The notes beneath the pieces were generated by a model, which was not told where the DNA came from, ran no database searches, and saw only the letters and a program-made list of their open reading frames with translations. A program made the position numbers and the translations under genes. From Antitrichia curtipendula (taxonomy: Eukaryota; Streptophyta; Bryopsida; Hypnales; Leucodontaceae), in contig OX579634.1 of assembly GCA_951230915.1 (NCBI GenBank), positions 11,992,725 through 12,056,724 of the forward strand: a DNA stretch of 64,000 nt, given 5' to 3'. How positions within the stretch are numbered: the stretch's first letter is position 1; the number at the start of each line of letters is the position of its first letter. Of this stretch, positions 32,238-47,200 are shown in pieces.

Positions 32238-35200
32238 GTACATATGCAACAAATTCATTATTATTTTTATTTTCATTATTATTACTTGAACCATGTTTAT
32301 TTGCAAGGTTGAGGAAAATGCGCCGAATTTTGGTGCAGATATTCTTGTTGGGCTGTTTGATACTATCCATGATTTCGGATGGCTTGATCCCGATACTTTA
32401 TTGTCAGAGGTTTTCGCAGATTCTTCTTATTTTGTTCTTATTGGAATTCATTATTCTTCTTTTGAATACGCCTTGTTATCTTACACTGGATAATGATGCC
32501 AGTTTTTCATAACCCTTGACAGTAGATGCCTTAAGTTTTCTTTTATGAGTTTCTAGAATTCTGGTTAATGCTTTTCTTCTGCCTTGCAGAGTGCGAATGA
32601 AGAGAAATCTTTGTATGGGACATTTACGTTGTCCCCATGGGATAAAGACTTAGATTGGTCTTTGGAGGCTAAGGCTGCTCCCTGCTATGTGAATGTAAGT
32701 TTTTTTAACGTTTCTCTCGTACTTCCATGCGGTGTAGCTTTAGGACTTGCTGTGGGTCAGTCTTAAGCTAAAAGTGTTTCGCTGGCTAACTGTTAACGGG
32801 TTTGTGTTCTAAATATCACTTGAAACCGTTTCTCTGGGAACGCTTCCGCATTTACAATTTTCGTTTTTTGGATTTTTAAAGGTGCGGATGCGAAGTATAA
32901 ATAGAATTACTCAGTTCTTCTCGAGTAAAGAAGCTGTAAGCCGAGATGTTGCACTTCAGACAGCTGCAGCATTACAGGTTCGTATCACCTTTTGTAAATT
33001 TATTTGGCTTATCTTGCACATAACGATATCTGCTATGGCTAATTTTCCTTACATCATTTATTCACGTACTTCATATTATGAAGTTTTAGAGGTTTGCCTC
33101 TTTCAGCTCCCGATCAATTCAGTTAACGGCTTACTTGGTGTTGTTGCCCTTTGCAGTCAACTGTGAATGAAGTCTCCAAGAACGCCCAGCAACAACTGAA
33201 CGATGCTCTGAAAAACAAACCCAAGTAAGGGAAATGTTTCTGTTTCTTTTCTGTTAAGCCAAATCTTTGTTAGTAAGAACATGGAAAATGAAGATTAGAA
33301 TTTCATTCTATATCTTGTTGTTACGACTAGAAGTTAGTGGTGAATTTCTGTTATGTATAGTGTGTCATGCTTTTATCGGCTTAGCTTTATGGAAAGAGTA
33401 CCAGTGTATTTTAGTAGTTATATTAAAAATCTCTTAAAAGAAGAAGTAGATCTGCCACTCTAAGCAAGACAATTTTGGATATTCCATGAAAGAGTATCGT
33501 CAGACTTGATCAGTGTCTTAATTGCCTAGTAAAGTTGGGCAATTTGTTTCGGTACTGTATGTTGCATATTTTATTCCCGAATGTTCTAATGGCCTGAGGT
33601 GTGGTATTTGTCCAGATTTTTCTTGGATCTAGACATTGCTGCTCCCAAGGTCACTATACCGACAGATTTTTACCCTGACGGTCGACATCAATGCAAAATG
33701 TTCCTTGACTTGGGTTATTTCAGCATAAAAACGTTACCAGTATGTTCTTTTCCTTTTTCTTAGTTGTTATATTTTGGTTTCCGGAGCTTAATTTGTTGCA
33801 ATTCGTCATGATTGCCCTTCTAATATCCTCTTATGTTCTGATTTTTGAGCATTGAGATCTCCGGAGATCTCCTTTCTAAGACAATTGTGCGCTTCCTGTG
33901 CCTTTGCACATAGAATTCTTTTGAACCTTTATGTCATATAATTCGTTATACTTGTAGACGGATGGCTCGACGGATGACTCCACTGAAGAAAATCAGCTGT
34001 ACATGCGATTCCTCATTGGTCTGAAGGACATCTCAGCTTTTTTAGTAGATGGGGATTTCGATTGGCGAAAGCAGTACAATGTGAACACTACAACTGGCAG
34101 GCTTCACGACGTAAATGCCAATTTGCTGAAGGACTCGGAAAGTACGGAGAATCCTGGAGATACCTTGGGTGATTTTGAAGGAAAGAAAGGAGGCGCTAGT
34201 GATAATGTGCAAGAGGAGGAGACTATTTCAAATGATAGTCAATCACAGGAGAAGTCTAAGAACGCAGTTGATTCAGGTGAAGGAGATTTGTACTTCTTGC
34301 CCATGCTGGAAAAAACTGGAATGGCAGTTGCGCTTGAGCAGGTGACTCTTACATTAATTCTGGGGACATGAACCTTATTTGCAGTTATCTATTTCTCCTT
34401 TTATTTCTTATTTGATGGCCAGATATGAATACTGTTGATGTCAATGTACCTTCTTAACTTTATCTTCAGAAGTCTTTAAGGACGAGATATAGCGATTACT
34501 CTTGTATTAGTTTTGTTGATTGCTTTTGTAAGTTTTGTTCATTCGTAGTGGATTAATACGTATATTAATGGCTTTCAAGTTGGTTTAATTTCATTAAATA
34601 TTTAATGGATTACGAGGGTATCGTGCATTCATTGACACATCCATTTTCGGTGATGTAGATTTGTGTACCTCATCCGAAATACCCAACTACAAGGGTTGCA
34701 GTAAGGTTTCAGTCTGTCGGATTCCAGTTCTCTCCTGCACGATACCATCGAATCATGCAAGTAGTGGAGGTATTTTCTGGTGGCTCTGATGAAGAGGATA
34801 CCCAATCAGCATTTCGACCATGGGACTCTCCAGATTTTGATGGTGAAATGTCAGTTCTCTCCTGGAAGGTGTGGTCACTCACTGCTAATCCTCTGATGAT
34901 GCCATTATTTGTACCGCTGAAATCATCCTTTTGTAATCTGGTCCATTTCTGCCACTGAAGACTTTGTGTGGATTTCCTAAATTCAACTTTCCTATTCTGT
35001 TCTCTTTTGCTGGGGTAATTTTGAAAATGCAATGACCGTATGTGCAAACTACTGTTTCTAAATTGGTGAGTCGTCGTCGGCAGAATTGAAGGCTCTAAGT
35101 GACGCCTTTCGGGCTTCATAAGAATCATATGGAGTAAACATCTGGAGAGGCAAAAATATGAATTTCTGAGTTCTTGTGTATATGTAAAGTAGTGTGTCAA

Positions 35201-38200
35201 ATTATGACTTGTTTGTTTTGACTATAAGCTTCATGTATTATTACGTGATTACTCTTTGCTGTGATGAGATATCATTAGACTTGGCGCCCTCTGAATCAAG
35301 TTTGATATCATTAACAATTACTATAATTTCTTGTCTGAAGTGCTGGGAACCTTTGCATCAAGAGTCTGCGGATATTAAAGCACAGAATCATGTATCTGGT
35401 GATCCTCGCGTAGGATGTGACATTGACCCAAGGGAAATGAAATCTGTGCGTTTGAAATCTAAATAGAGTATTGGTTAACCTTGGCTTAAAGTTTATGGTA
35501 ATTTCTATGGTAGTTCTGCACTATTTGTGATGAGATTGCTTGTGAAGCGATCTAGCAATCTTGTTCTTGTAATCTAGTGTTCATTATGATTATTATGTAC
35601 TTCTGAAGCTGGGTTTTGAAGTATTTGATTCTGCAAACCTGAAGATTTCTTTACGAGAATTACTTATCACATTGGTCACACGCATTTTTTAGGTGGTTGT
35701 CTCACACTCTTCTTGTACTCGCAGGGGGTGGGGCACAGAGAGGCGAAATGGGAGAGCCGCTATGGTGCATTGGCAGGGCCATTTCTTTATTTATTGGAAT
35801 CTGATTCGTCACACAGTTACAAAACTTATCATTCGTATGGCACTCACTATCTCGGCATGATTTTTGCGTAGCTTGCGGCTTAACACATATTTTTTTTTTG
35901 AGAACTTCAATTTCTGGTGTTAAATGCTAAATCAAAGGCTAACTTCATTGTTTTATTTTTTAGAATTACTATTGAAATGTTCACTTTAACCCATACTAAC
36001 TCTCTGTTATTGTATTCGTAGTTTGATTGGAAAAAAGGTCTTCAATGTTCCTGAAGAATCATTGGACGGTGTGGAGAATGTCCTTGCAATTTGTGATGCA
36101 GGGCAGCTTGATAACAAGGTGCGTTATATTGTGTATTCAAGGGGCAATAAAACTCTTGATCAGTCCTGCGTACTCAATTCAGTACTAGATTTTCATGGTC
36201 ATCTAATTGAACGAGTCTTCTGGTTTTCTGGATTTTTGAACCCAGATTGCAGAATCTGCGGGAGCGCTCCTCCTGCGATTTGCGGATGAAGATTCAAGAA
36301 ATAACTGGCAAGGACGATTTGCTGGCGCCATATATCGATCTTCTGTAAGTTAGAGTGCTTTCATTTGAAGACCGTCCTGAATTTTGAGTCTTTGTCCACC
36401 TTCTTAGTTAATTGTGTTCATATTAAATCTTTGTCTGCTTTTGAGAAACCCGTTTAAATTATAAATGGATCAAGAAAATACCTTCAAATATAATTTATTC
36501 AGCTCATACAAATGGCTTCTCGATCTAGAGTTCAGAAAATCCAAAGGGGTTATACAACAAGTGAGCCTAGCGCCTGTCTTGTATCTGGTTATGGTCCGTA
36601 GAGTGAATATGATTTCTTAATCCATGGCTTAACAAATTCGAGAGGGGTCTTCAAGGAATTTGGCCTCAAACCTTCCAAATTTGGCCTCAAATCTTCCTCA
36701 CGTAGTGCATTAGTTGTTCCAAATGACCTATGTTGTCTAATTTGCTCTAAATTCTTCAAGAATGGAAGTCCTCGTTCGTTGCAGTTGTACGAAGGCTTGG
36801 AATTATCTGCTCATGTCTACTTCGTCTTCTTTCAGCTGCCTTCGTTTTTTTCTGATGAGTGTTTGCTGGTCATATGAAATCTAGGACTAACACACTTGTG
36901 TCCCTGCAAACTGTAGAACACTGCAGTTTCAGGGCTTCTAGGTGGAAAGGGCGAAAAGAAAGATTCCGAGGGGGATCAAATTCCGGAATCGGCAGAGGTT
37001 GACGAAACGAAGTTGGCTGAGCAAGAAACAATCTTCTTGACTGGCGTCCTTGATGAACTGAAAATTGTTATAAGCAACAGTCGTGATGTAAGCTGACTGC
37101 CTTGACCCATTTTTCTGTACGCGAATTTGTTTCATAAGCCCATTGATTGGAAATCGAAGCGTGCTCTTTGCAAATGCGTTTGTGATTACTTTGATGCGAA
37201 TGAGATTGTGCTTCTGGGGTTAGGACTTGTTTGAAGAGCGTCATTTTGGTCGAATTGGCGGAATTCCACGACTTAGCACGTTTCAGAGCGTGCGGTCTGA
37301 AATGAAAATCCTTCCATGTCCTAGTTTTTGAAGCTTTTTGTAGATGAATGTCACAATTTTTGGCGCCCAGAATCACGTCAATTTAACGAAACTGATTGAA
37401 GGATATCATAAATGGTCACCTGATGACTAGTGATGACTTCATCTCAGACTTCTGTGTGTAGACTTCTATACTTTTCTTGTTTCATTCGAAGTCAATGCCA
37501 ACAACTGAAATAATGAAAGCGTCAAATGTGCTCTGTCCTTTGCAGATTGATTTCGCATCAACCAAGCTATTATTGGCCTCTGAGAGTCCACTCTTGGAGC
37601 TCCGAGCCATTGGGACCAAGGTAATCCTATCCTAGACTTGCGTTCGAGGATAATCGGTTGGCCTTGTGCACTTCATGATGACTCTTTCACTGATCACTGC
37701 TTGATCAAATCTGCTTGGCAGACTTCAGATTTCATATCTTGTGTCTGGGCCATTTTTCAATTTGGTGGCAATTGCATATATAATCTCATGATCTTGTTCG
37801 TATCAAGGAGTCGATACAAACCACTGAATTAATGCACAAGATTATTTTTTTTGAACAAAGCCGTTTTTATTAAACAAATTTGAAGCCGATTTTAGTGAGT
37901 AGTTGCTCCATGTCTTGTTTGGGCATTGACCCTGGACAATTACCTCCTGCATCTGAGCACTATGGGAAAAATCGATCAACTAACTCGAGATTTATTTGTA
38001 GGTGGAATTTGTCATGAGAAAGAACGACATGTTAATTGGAGCTGTCTTACAAGCTCTAGAGCTTGAGGACAAATTCCATGGGCATGTTTCACCTTCCTGC
38101 CGCTACTTGGCTCGGTCATACATCAAAAAGGAAAGGAATGGAAAAGGAGGGCATGATGGAGAAAGGGCCATGTCATCGTCTTCATCCCATTCTAGCAAAA

Positions 38201-41200
38201 AGAAACAGGAAGACCGACAGCTTCAGAAAGAAGGAAGCAAACGAGGGACGAAACAGCTCACAAAGGGACCTGGTAACAACTCTAGATCTGCAGGCTCTTC
38301 AAAATTGAAGCTCAGTCAGTCTAGTACTTCAGGAGATGAACGCTTTTTTGATGCCAACGATGAGAGTGGTGATGAAAGTACCTTTAGTTCACACAGGCAC
38401 GGCAGTAGCTCGGATGCTGCAGCTAAGTTCTATGATGCTGAAGACGACGAAAGTGCACCACCTAGTTTTAAGAGAGAGGTCGGTCTATTGCCGGGATCTG
38501 CCTCACCAGAGCCAAATAAAAATGATCGGGATGTGACTGATAATGAGGAGCTCAAAAGCTTCGTGAAGGCCCAAGTTATCATGACCTCACCAGAGTCACC
38601 TGCGTATGCGTCTATTGACAAAGAGGTAAGCAATCAATGTGCCAATCGATATTTTGATGCAGACCACATATGAATTGAGTAAGCGCTTTGTGGTTTTATG
38701 AATACAATTTTGATTTGTATTGGTTTTAGTTGATATCAGTTTGTTGCTCTTTGCGAAAATATCTGTGTAAAAGTGCAGTGCACCTCTAATACATTTCTAG
38801 TTTGTGAGTTACCTTTGATGCACAATTATGGCATTGATTCATCTCTGTTTAAATAGGTTTTGAATATTTGTGATCATGCGTTTGACAGGTGCGAGTGTCA
38901 CTATCAACTTTGTCATTTTACTGCAATCGGCCAACAGTAGTCGCTGCTTTGAATCTGGTGACTGCTATTACTGCGGAGGTCCAGCCCCAAAAGGATGAAG
39001 ATGGTAAGGAAGATGCACCAAGTTCTTCGAAAGACACTAAAGTTTCCTCTGGTTCATCAAAGATCGACGGGAAAGAGAAGAATGGGATGGTTGAAGAGGC
39101 TGACAAAGAGAAGGATAGTGACGAGAAAGATTCTCCGTCGGCATCTGCCAATGCTGATGGGGTTGTGACCACAATCAATCCCAAGGTTGTCGGCGATGTA
39201 GATGAGCGGGGTGACCCTAAGATTGCTCCGCAGAAAAAAGACTCGGTTGTCAAAGGACTACTGGGAAAAGGGAAAGATAGGGTGGTGTTTTTGCTAGTAC
39301 TAGACATGGAGCTTGCAGAAATCGTTCTCAATAAGGAAGATGGTTCTCCCCTTTCAACCCTTTCTCAAGACAACTTTCACACTGACGTCAAGGTACTGGG
39401 AAGCCTTCATAATTTTCTGTTTGGGTTCGTTATATGTGGGTATTCAGTTTTTCACGATATTCCTATGTCCACGACTTCCTATATCAGTTTGTGAGATTTG
39501 CATGTTGTCAGCGAATGTCGTTGGAGAACGTACTAGTTAATGACTGGGAGAGATTTTTGATGACCAGATATATCCAGCGTCGTTGGGAGTGAAAGCTAAT
39601 CTAGGGAATCTTCGCATCAGTGACGACAACGTGATGGACAGTCACCATGGAGACATTCCTTATCAGTACATTTGTGACATGCGGGATCCAGGCGGTTCTT
39701 CTTTCATTGAGGTTACATACCTTGACGCTTTGGATTCACCCATAAGAAATAAGTCTTTCGTCTATTGGGGCTCAATGCAATCTTCTCTCTTTAGACAATC
39801 AAACTCAGACTCTTTCTATATCATCGTTGGTTTTCATACGAGGGAGCGCTGTTGGGCGCGCTCAGAGACCAACATTCTAGTTGTTATGCAGTTTTAAAAT
39901 ATCGGTTTTCATCTGCGTTCACATTTGTGTTTGCAGTTAGAGTTTGTGTCATTCAATGAAGATGACCTTGACTATGAGGGTTACGAATTCAGTGTCACCG
40001 GGAAGCTTTCAGAAGTTCGTCTCGTGTTCCTCAACCGTTTCATACAGGAGGTGATTCTTCAGTTACTCCCTTTCAGAATATGCCAATTCAATTTTTAAAT
40101 TTCCTTGAGTGTGATGGGAACTGATATCTTTCGGCAAGAGAATATTAAAATGCACCGGAAATTGTAGTCCTCAGACTTAAGACTTGTACTTATCTGTACG
40201 TCTGCTGTAATGCCATACCTGTTCTATCGTTATTGCAGCTCACTGCTTATTTCATGGGTCTTGTCCCTCAAAGTTCGGGCTATGTAATGAAGCTGAAGGA
40301 TCGTGCATCCGACTATGAAAAACGTTTTTCTCAGTCCGAGATACAGGGGCAACCCTCACTGAAATTGGATATTTCTCTTCTGAAGCCTATCATCATCATG
40401 CCTCGTGGAACTTATAGTGAAGAGTGAGTGCAATCTCCTCTCAGTCACTCAGTTAATATTTTTGAATCCTGTTACAATTCTTTTTTCCGCCTTGCTTCTG
40501 CTATTTTCGTTCTGACTTTAGAATGTCTACCATCTGTAATATTTTTGCACGCTTTGTCATGTGAACAGTTTCATGGAACTTGATATTTTGCACATCAACA
40601 TAAGTAGCAGCTCTGAGTGGTTTGGTGGTGGGAAGGAGCAACTTGGAGCCATTCGTTTAGAAACAATCAAGCTCGATGTATTGTTTTCACCTATGACTTG
40701 TTGACATCGATGGGATTGTCGCTTTTAAGTATGAAGTTGGAGTTTCATTTGGGTGGGCATTTGGTGAGAACTTGGATATGTTTTCCTTGTGATTAGACCC
40801 CCGTTCTAAGTTGTTTCTGAATTGGTGATGCAGGTTGAAGACGTAAGTCTAACAGTTGGAGTTAAAGGTGATGTTGGGAGTGAGATATTTGATCGAGCGA
40901 GAGGGATCGGCCTGGTAGTTAGGCGACCCTTACGTGATCTTTGGCACAAGGTTCCAATTATCGAAGCAACAGTCAAGGTGATCCTCTCCCCTCATCGATG
41001 TATCTCCTTGAAAATAAATCACTATACAAATCATTTATAATTAAACTGATTGGTCTCGTATGGTAAACTTATTGCCGTGTATGGCGAAGAACGTGTCTTG
41101 AAGGTGCTTCTTTTTTTCTTTTTTAAAATTCCAATTATGTCTTCACTTGTAGATTGAAGAGCTTCGAGCATCACTTTCCGACAAAGAATATCAAGTGATC

Positions 41201-44200
41201 ACCGAGTGCGTAACACAAAACATGGCCGAAACGCCGGATTTGCCTCCTACTCTGTATGGTGACTCACCTTCAGCGGAGGAGAAGTCCGGTGCAGAGGACG
41301 AAGCTCAAAAGTTAGAGGAAGGTGCTAGTGGTACAGATGTTGTTACTGAGGACCCACAAGGAGAGACGGATCAAGGTGAAGAAGAGAGTGACTCATCATC
41401 CGAGAAGCCCTACACCACGATCAAAGTTGGAGTAGCGATTGATCTGGTGGAACTGGGCTTGTACGTTGGTGGAACCAGGGACGCATCGCTTGCTACTGTC
41501 CAGGTTAGGCAGAAAGATTGCTTGAGATCAATAAATGAAACAGCTTCTGCCCGACTACTAATTTCAGTTAACGTTCATGTGGGATGATAGATGGACAGAA
41601 TCTGAAACGAAGAAGAATTAACTGGACTAGGCTGTATGCAGCGACGTCTTGACATAGTTGCCTTCGGCATCTTGACACATGTTCGCCTAAAACTTGCAGG
41701 TAATTGGCGTATGGGCATCATATAAAGCGAATAATATTGAGGAATCAGTCGTGATGGCATCACTGGAAAGACTTAGTCTCAAAGATGAACGTGAAGGAAC
41801 TGATCCGGAGATGCAGTACATGATTGGGCTAGCAGATGATCAGGCACCGAACACCTTGGAGGGTAACTTTGGTCATGCTGAGAGAAACAAGAAAGAGAAG
41901 AATGAAAATGACTCGGCAGTTGCAACTTCAAGCTCGAACCGTGGGTGGGGGTATGATTTTGTCACCTAGCTACTGTCTGCCCTCTGAAACGTCTTTTCTG
42001 AATGTCATCGCCATGTTCTGGAATTTATATAAATTAAAAGAACCCGGAAATATTACTGGAATAGTCTTCGGTCAATTCCGCATGGGAATCGGAAACAAAA
42101 ACGGCTTCCGCTTCGGTTGTTAGGAACCTGTTTGTATGTGCTTATACATTTATACATGATGGTCGTCCCAATAATCATACAATATTGATCGTGGTTCCTG
42201 TCTACATATCAAGTTGAGTTGCGATTGAATAGTTGCTGGTCTGAATTCACGCTCATCTTTTCACTGTTCAGACACTAATAATTTAATGTGCGTGAATATT
42301 TCGTAACCAAGCAAAGTTTCATGCACAGATCCGGATTGACGATGCTTGTGGTTGACGCACAACTTAGTCCAACTCGGCAACAAGTTTCTCTTCGCATTCA
42401 GCGCCCGCGGTTGGTAGTTGCTTTTGATTTTTTGTTGGCAGTGGGCGAATTTTTCGTCCCATCGATGCATGCAACGCTGGCAGAGAAGGGAGATGAGAAC
42501 CCTCTAGACATGAAGAATGGGATATTTTTGAATGACCGTGTATACAAACAAACAGCAAAGGAAGTTCGAATTTCGCCAAAGAAGCCTCTAGTTGCTGATT
42601 TCGAAGGTGTTCAAGAATACATATACAACGGGCAAGGGAACTCACTGAGACTCTTAAACCGACATGACGAAGATCTATCTATGTTTTCCCCAGAGGCCTT
42701 AATTTTTGTCGCTGACGGGAAAAGACTTATATTCAGGAACATAGTCATTCAGGTATTTTCCTAGTGTTTTTGTACAAATCGTGTTTCCTATTCTTTTGTG
42801 CTTTTAGCTTCTACAGGTCTAGACACGAGAATCGGTTCAAGAGGACCAGGAAGGGGAGGATGTACTTTCGAGATGAAGTAGTCATTCTAAGCATTTTACT
42901 TGTGTCAGAATGGTGACTACTTGGATTCGTCAATTTACCTCGGCAGTAACAGCAGCTATTCAGCATCTCGGGACGATGGAGTATTTATGGAAGGGCCTCC
43001 TGAGGACTCTGATACGTCGAGCATCGCATCATCCCATGAAGAGGATAAGAAGGACAATAAGAAAGAAGAGGCAGACAAAGCTCCTGTGGAGATCGTCGTT
43101 GACTTGCAGGTACTATACTGTGTACCCAAAGCCACCACAAGATAGCATTTTTGTTCTTGCCACCCTAAGAAATTAAATAACCTAGAGTGGATTTCTATGT
43201 TCGTTTCGGTGGTCTTTCGATGGAATCTTAAGTGGATCACTTGTCTAACTGATTGTGAAACATGTAGCTATATTTTCACTGTTGCACATTCTTTTTGCAT
43301 CGACTTTATCTCCTCCGGAGTTCTAGTGTCATTTACGGTAGCATAATAGTACTCTAAGCATCTATCTGAAGGTCGGATGCTTTGGGGTCGCCATTAAAAT
43401 TTGTCTATTCTTTATGTGTCCTTTGAAAGAAGCTCTGACAGGTTGTGTATTTGTTTAGGCGATTGGTCCTGAGCTGAGTCTTTTTGACAGTATTAATCGA
43501 CCATCCGGTCTTGTTCTTCCCGAGAGGTATCTTCGTGCTAAGCTGAATGCTTTTGCAAGGTATTTATTCAGCTTCCGGTTATGTGCTTGGTGAGGTGCTG
43601 TAAGTGATCGGTAGTTACGAGTATTCAAATCTTGGCTTTCTGCAAATTCCAGATCATTCATAATTAATTCTTGATTCTAGACCAGTATTTCTATTTGACA
43701 TATCTTTGGATATGTTCTACCAGGAGATCGGGAGATGGCTATTTTTATGATACTAAACTAATTTTGGTTTATTGGGGATTAGCTTAGAGTGGCCTTAGTT
43801 ATTTACTTTGTTATATTTTTGGAATCTTGTCAACGTATCCCGGAACCATAGTAGTTTTGTTATATTATTGCTTCTTACTTTATAACAGCTTATAAGTAAT
43901 ATGTACACTGAGCTCTATTGCTCCATCCACTCATAAACAACAAAAGCTCATTTAAGGTCGTATCAAGTCCCTCCTTAGTGATTCGTGAGGTTCATAATGC
44001 ATTTCAATACGCAGATCTTTTTAAGAGAGGTGCATTTAAAAAATAATAATTCGTGTGTTTGTTGCAGATTTTCAATGAAAGGAGATGACATGGAACTCAC
44101 GGCAAACTTGAATGGTTTTACGGTGGAATCAACAAGTGGCATGAATGTCTTGGAGCCATTTGATGTTTTTCTAACCTATTCGCAAGTGACAGGGAAACAG

Positions 44201-47200
44201 AACATCCACGTTGGTGTGACAGAGATTTATACCAACTTCTCCTTCAGTATTCTTCAACTTATTTTACGCCTACAGGATGATATTATGTCTATCATGCGTA
44301 TTACATCTGAACAGACTACAGTGGAATGCTCCCAGTTTGAGAAGATATGGGCAGATGATGGTAAACTTGCCAATCCACAAGCTCATGTTACGGATTAAAA
44401 TTATGCCTGCCTACAATTTGCTTAATTCTGGTAGGCCCAGATGATGCAATCCGTAGTGCGATGCAGCTCTTTAGCTCGGTGTTGTAGATATCCTGCTTTG
44501 AATAGAGAATGCAAGGCAAGTGCGGAGTTGTGTACTTTCATTGTCCGATGGATGTGCTCATTTGAGCTGCTTGCTTGGCAGATTCTGAAATTGCAGCGGG
44601 TGGATCGCATCTAGCTTTCTGGCGTCCTCGACCTCCACCTGGATTTGGAGTGCTTGGTGACTGCGTAACACCCCTGTATGTCTTTCTCTGAAGATTTCCT
44701 GGAGCCAGATTTATAATATCTTTATTTGCAATTCTTTGCATTGCATTATCCAGGAGTGAAGCTTATCTTATCTTTGATAGCACATTTGAGTCCGTGGACT
44801 GCGATTGGAATAATAGTGTTCCTTTTTGTGTGAATGCATTGTCCAACTCTTTCTGAAGCCCGTTGGAAATTTTACTGAGGGGAACGTCAAGCACTGTTGA
44901 ACAGTGTTATTTGTGCTATCCCTGTGTTCTATATTGATGTCATCATTTTTTTCACTATTGTGATATGTCTTGTAGGGATGAGCCACCAGCAAAGGGCGTA
45001 GTGACAGTTAATATGGCATTAGTGCGAGTGAAGAGACCCATTGGATATAAATGCGTTTGGTCATCAATCGACCTTGTTCCTGAGGTTTCAAAAAATTCTA
45101 GGATAGATGGGAAAGCCATCCAATTGAGTGAAAGTAATAGTAAGCAAGAATTGGATAATGCTTCGAGTAGCATATCTGATGATGAAGAGGGTGAGGAACG
45201 GAGTTGCTGTGTCTGGTTACCGATTCCACCAGAAGGGCACGTCGCTCTTGGTTGTGTGGTGTGGAAAGGACAGGAAGAACCTCCGAAGTCTGCAGGCTTG
45301 TGTGTTTTGGCTGCACTTATATCACCATGTTCAATGCGAGACTGTATCAATATTCAGGGACGTCCGAGGTGAGTGCAACTCCTTCCAGCAATTGTGCCTT
45401 TTAGGTGTCTAGTACCAGTTGGTAGCATCGTCAGGTCGATGTTCAGAGCAGTCGAGTGTATTCCTCCAGGTCTAATGTCCTGGGGTCTGCACCAGATCGA
45501 ATACCTCGAATAAGTCGTTCGACTGTGGGAGTATGGCAAAGGCAATTTCATTTAAGTTTATATCGCACACGTCATAGCGTTGATGGAAGAATGTTCTCAA
45601 AATAATTCTTTACTTATCGAAGTTCATTCAATCAAATGGATTGCAGGGAAACCGAAATGGATTCTCAAAAGAAGTGGGCATTTTGGCGAGCAGATAGCTC
45701 GATTGGTACTTTCTTTTTGCAAAAAGATCCAAAGGAATTGGTTCAACCCCAGGCCTATGACCTTCGTCTTGCTATCTCCAATTATGGGATGTTCACTGTC
45801 GACGAAACAGTTCCAGTTGGTTCAGACAAACCACAGACGAAATCATCCATTCGTAAGTTACTGAGGAACGCAAGGATCTTTGGTGTATGTCGGATGTCAT
45901 TAAGTTTTTTTCCGTTATTCTAGCTTAATTTCCCGATTTTCACTATTCTCATTTTCGGGGAGTCAGATGCTTTCGTTCAGTCAGCTTGTGAGGTTCAGAA
46001 TAAGTTGCGATTTGAGGGGAAATGTTGGTGGGAAGATCAGCAGCTGCACTGCGTCAAATTTTTATCACGCCTCTTACTTGTCTGGACATAGGTTGGACGA
46101 TATGATAATATTTCGAATGTCGATCATCTTGGCAGGTGAAGAGGAAGGTGACACCGCTGGATTATTGACAGAGGTGGTCTCATCGGGTAGGATATACGAG
46201 AACGTGGGAAGGTTCAAGTTGGTATGGTGGGACAAGGACAGCGGATCTGAAGAAGGTATCTCCATATGGCGACCCAATGTGCCATCCGGGTGTGCCATGG
46301 TGGGGGACATCGCTGTGAAAGGGTAAATTCTTATCTTTTATCGCATATTGCATGTCGTATATCAGCCGTCTTTTTGTACATATGTATGAATTGGAAGGAA
46401 GTCTGAAAGCAGTGCCTTTAATATCAATGCTGTTCTTTCTGTGTAGATATGAACCTCCAAGTACAGGCCTCGTGCTCCGTGACACAGAGGAAGGTGACTT
46501 AATTAGAAAACCAGAACGTTTCCAAGAATTGGCTCACATCTCTAAGCAAAGACATTTGGAAGGTGTTTACTTCTGGATCCCAGTTGCTCCCCCCGGGTAT
46601 TCAGTCATAGGATGCATAGCTGGCAAGAGCTCCTGTCCTGACAAAGATGCTGTGGAGAGTATTCGTTGTGTGCGGAATGACCTTGTCAGCGGCGCTAATT
46701 TTGTAGGCTCTAGTCTCTGGAGCACTAGGTCTTTGAAACCGGGACAGCAGCAGCTGAGTATTTGGCCCGTAGAAAATGAGGTGAGTTTTTTTAAATGTTT
46801 TTTAAGAATTTAAATGATTTTAAGAATTTAAAATCTTTTGTAACAGTTCGTGCAGTTCGTGCAGTTCGTGTCACTCAACTTCTCCCTTTATGTGATTCAT
46901 TTTGATTCTCTATCCCCTTTCTGTAATGTAAGATCTAGGCAATGTAACCGTTCTTCAGTTACCTTTGATTGTCCTATACGATTCCAGTTCTGGATCATAT
47001 CATCTGTTCTCGTCAGATATTTGCAATGTTGGGTTTTGCTGCAGGCAAATTCCTTCTTTGTGAAACCTGGAAGTTACGAAAGTCCCTCACCTCAAAGTGC
47101 TCTTGGCTTGGCGGATTTGAGAAGGCAATCACAGCCAGACAATTTGACTGTGGCTGTGGAGGTCAAGGGTGCCTCTGCGACAATCTATGATGATTTTGGC

